This document shows, piece by piece, positions 16,933 to 17,025 of a stretch of DNA of 17,025 bases. A program made the translations under genes and the position numbers. The stretch lies in the NCBI GenBank assembly GCA_002423465.1, contig DIWG01000012.1, positions 1 to 17,025 of the forward strand, given 5' to 3'. The notes under the pieces were generated by a model. That model was not told the origin of the DNA. It saw only the letters and a list, made by a program, of their open reading frames with translations, and ran no database searches. The DNA comes from Syntrophaceae bacterium UBA6112. Its GTDB lineage: Bacteria > Desulfobacterota > Syntrophia > Syntrophales > UBA5619. Each line of letters opens with the position of its first letter. Within the stretch, counting starts at the first letter, position 1.

Positions 16933-16964
16933 CTTCAAATATTTTCATCGGATGATCAACACTT

Positions 16965-17025
16965 TGGTGCGAGAGAGGGGAGTTGAACCCCTATCCGCTC
17001 AGGCGGGCTGGATCCTAAGTCCAGT
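16965..17025 (-). tRNA. tRNA-Leu (anticodon TAG), 3' part cut by the window edge
   Basis: Encoded CCA at 16965-16967 and discriminator A. The T arm is AGGGG-TTCAACT-CCCCT, and a long class II variable arm has the stem CCGC-CTGA-GCGG. The complete anticodon stem-loop CTGGA-CTTAGGA-TCCAG carries anticodon TAG (17015-17017). The long variable arm and the anticodon together identify leucine (codon CUA). The D arm and 5' acceptor strand lie outside the window. It is upstream of tig on the same strand. Confidence 0.93.

Overview
The window looks like ordinary chromosomal core sequence from a Gram-negative bacterium. Evidence for this is an outer-membrane-type lipoprotein murein hydrolase, apolipoprotein N-acyltransferase (Lnt) and secreted M16 peptidases. 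The gene set and layout (tRNA-Leu / tig-clpP-clpX-lon, lnt-prfB, paired M16 genes, a B12-type radical SAM protein) resemble Desulfobacterota (former Deltaproteobacteria), perhaps a Syntrophales-like anaerobe. That placement is inference; no marker search was possible. I found no mobile element, CRISPR array, toxin-antitoxin pair or phage gene.

Left part (1-5898, plus strand): the 3' part of a cobalamin-binding radical SAM gene, a small two-helix membrane protein, two M16 peptidases (one with the zinc site, one without it but with the R/Y substrate pair), then phoH-like ATPase (ybeZ) and the rRNA endonuclease ybeY. The middle genes overlap or nearly touch (11 nt, 4 nt, 23 nt), which suggests one or two translationally coupled operons.

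Middle part (5907-10787, minus strand, convergent with the first block, 8 bp between stop codons): an MltD-type lytic transglycosylase with three LysM domains, prfB (release factor 2, encoded through a programmed +1 frameshift) and lnt, which overlaps prfB by 32 nt. A symmetric hairpin at 10866-10901 separates lnt from the upstream tRNAs.

Right part (10908-17025, minus strand): tRNA-Asp(GTC) and tRNA-Val(TAC), with a good promoter in front of tRNA-Val. Beyond them lies the protein quality-control cluster lon, clpX, clpP and tig (trigger factor), and the 3' part of a tRNA-Leu(TAG) cut by the window edge. Transcription order is tRNA-Leu, tig, clpP, clpX, lon, then tRNA-Val, tRNA-Asp, then lnt, prfB, mltD.

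Two functional themes dominate: nascent-protein folding and proteolysis (Tig, ClpXP, Lon, with YbeY and RF2 on the ribosome side), and envelope maintenance (Lnt, the MltD-like lipoprotein that Lnt would acylate, the M16 pair). The most notable details are the prfB recoding site, whose internal Shine-Dalgarno-like element is weaker and further from the slip codon than in E. coli, and a possible 3' frameshift in the radical SAM gene. I do not see convincing evidence of a new biological system here.
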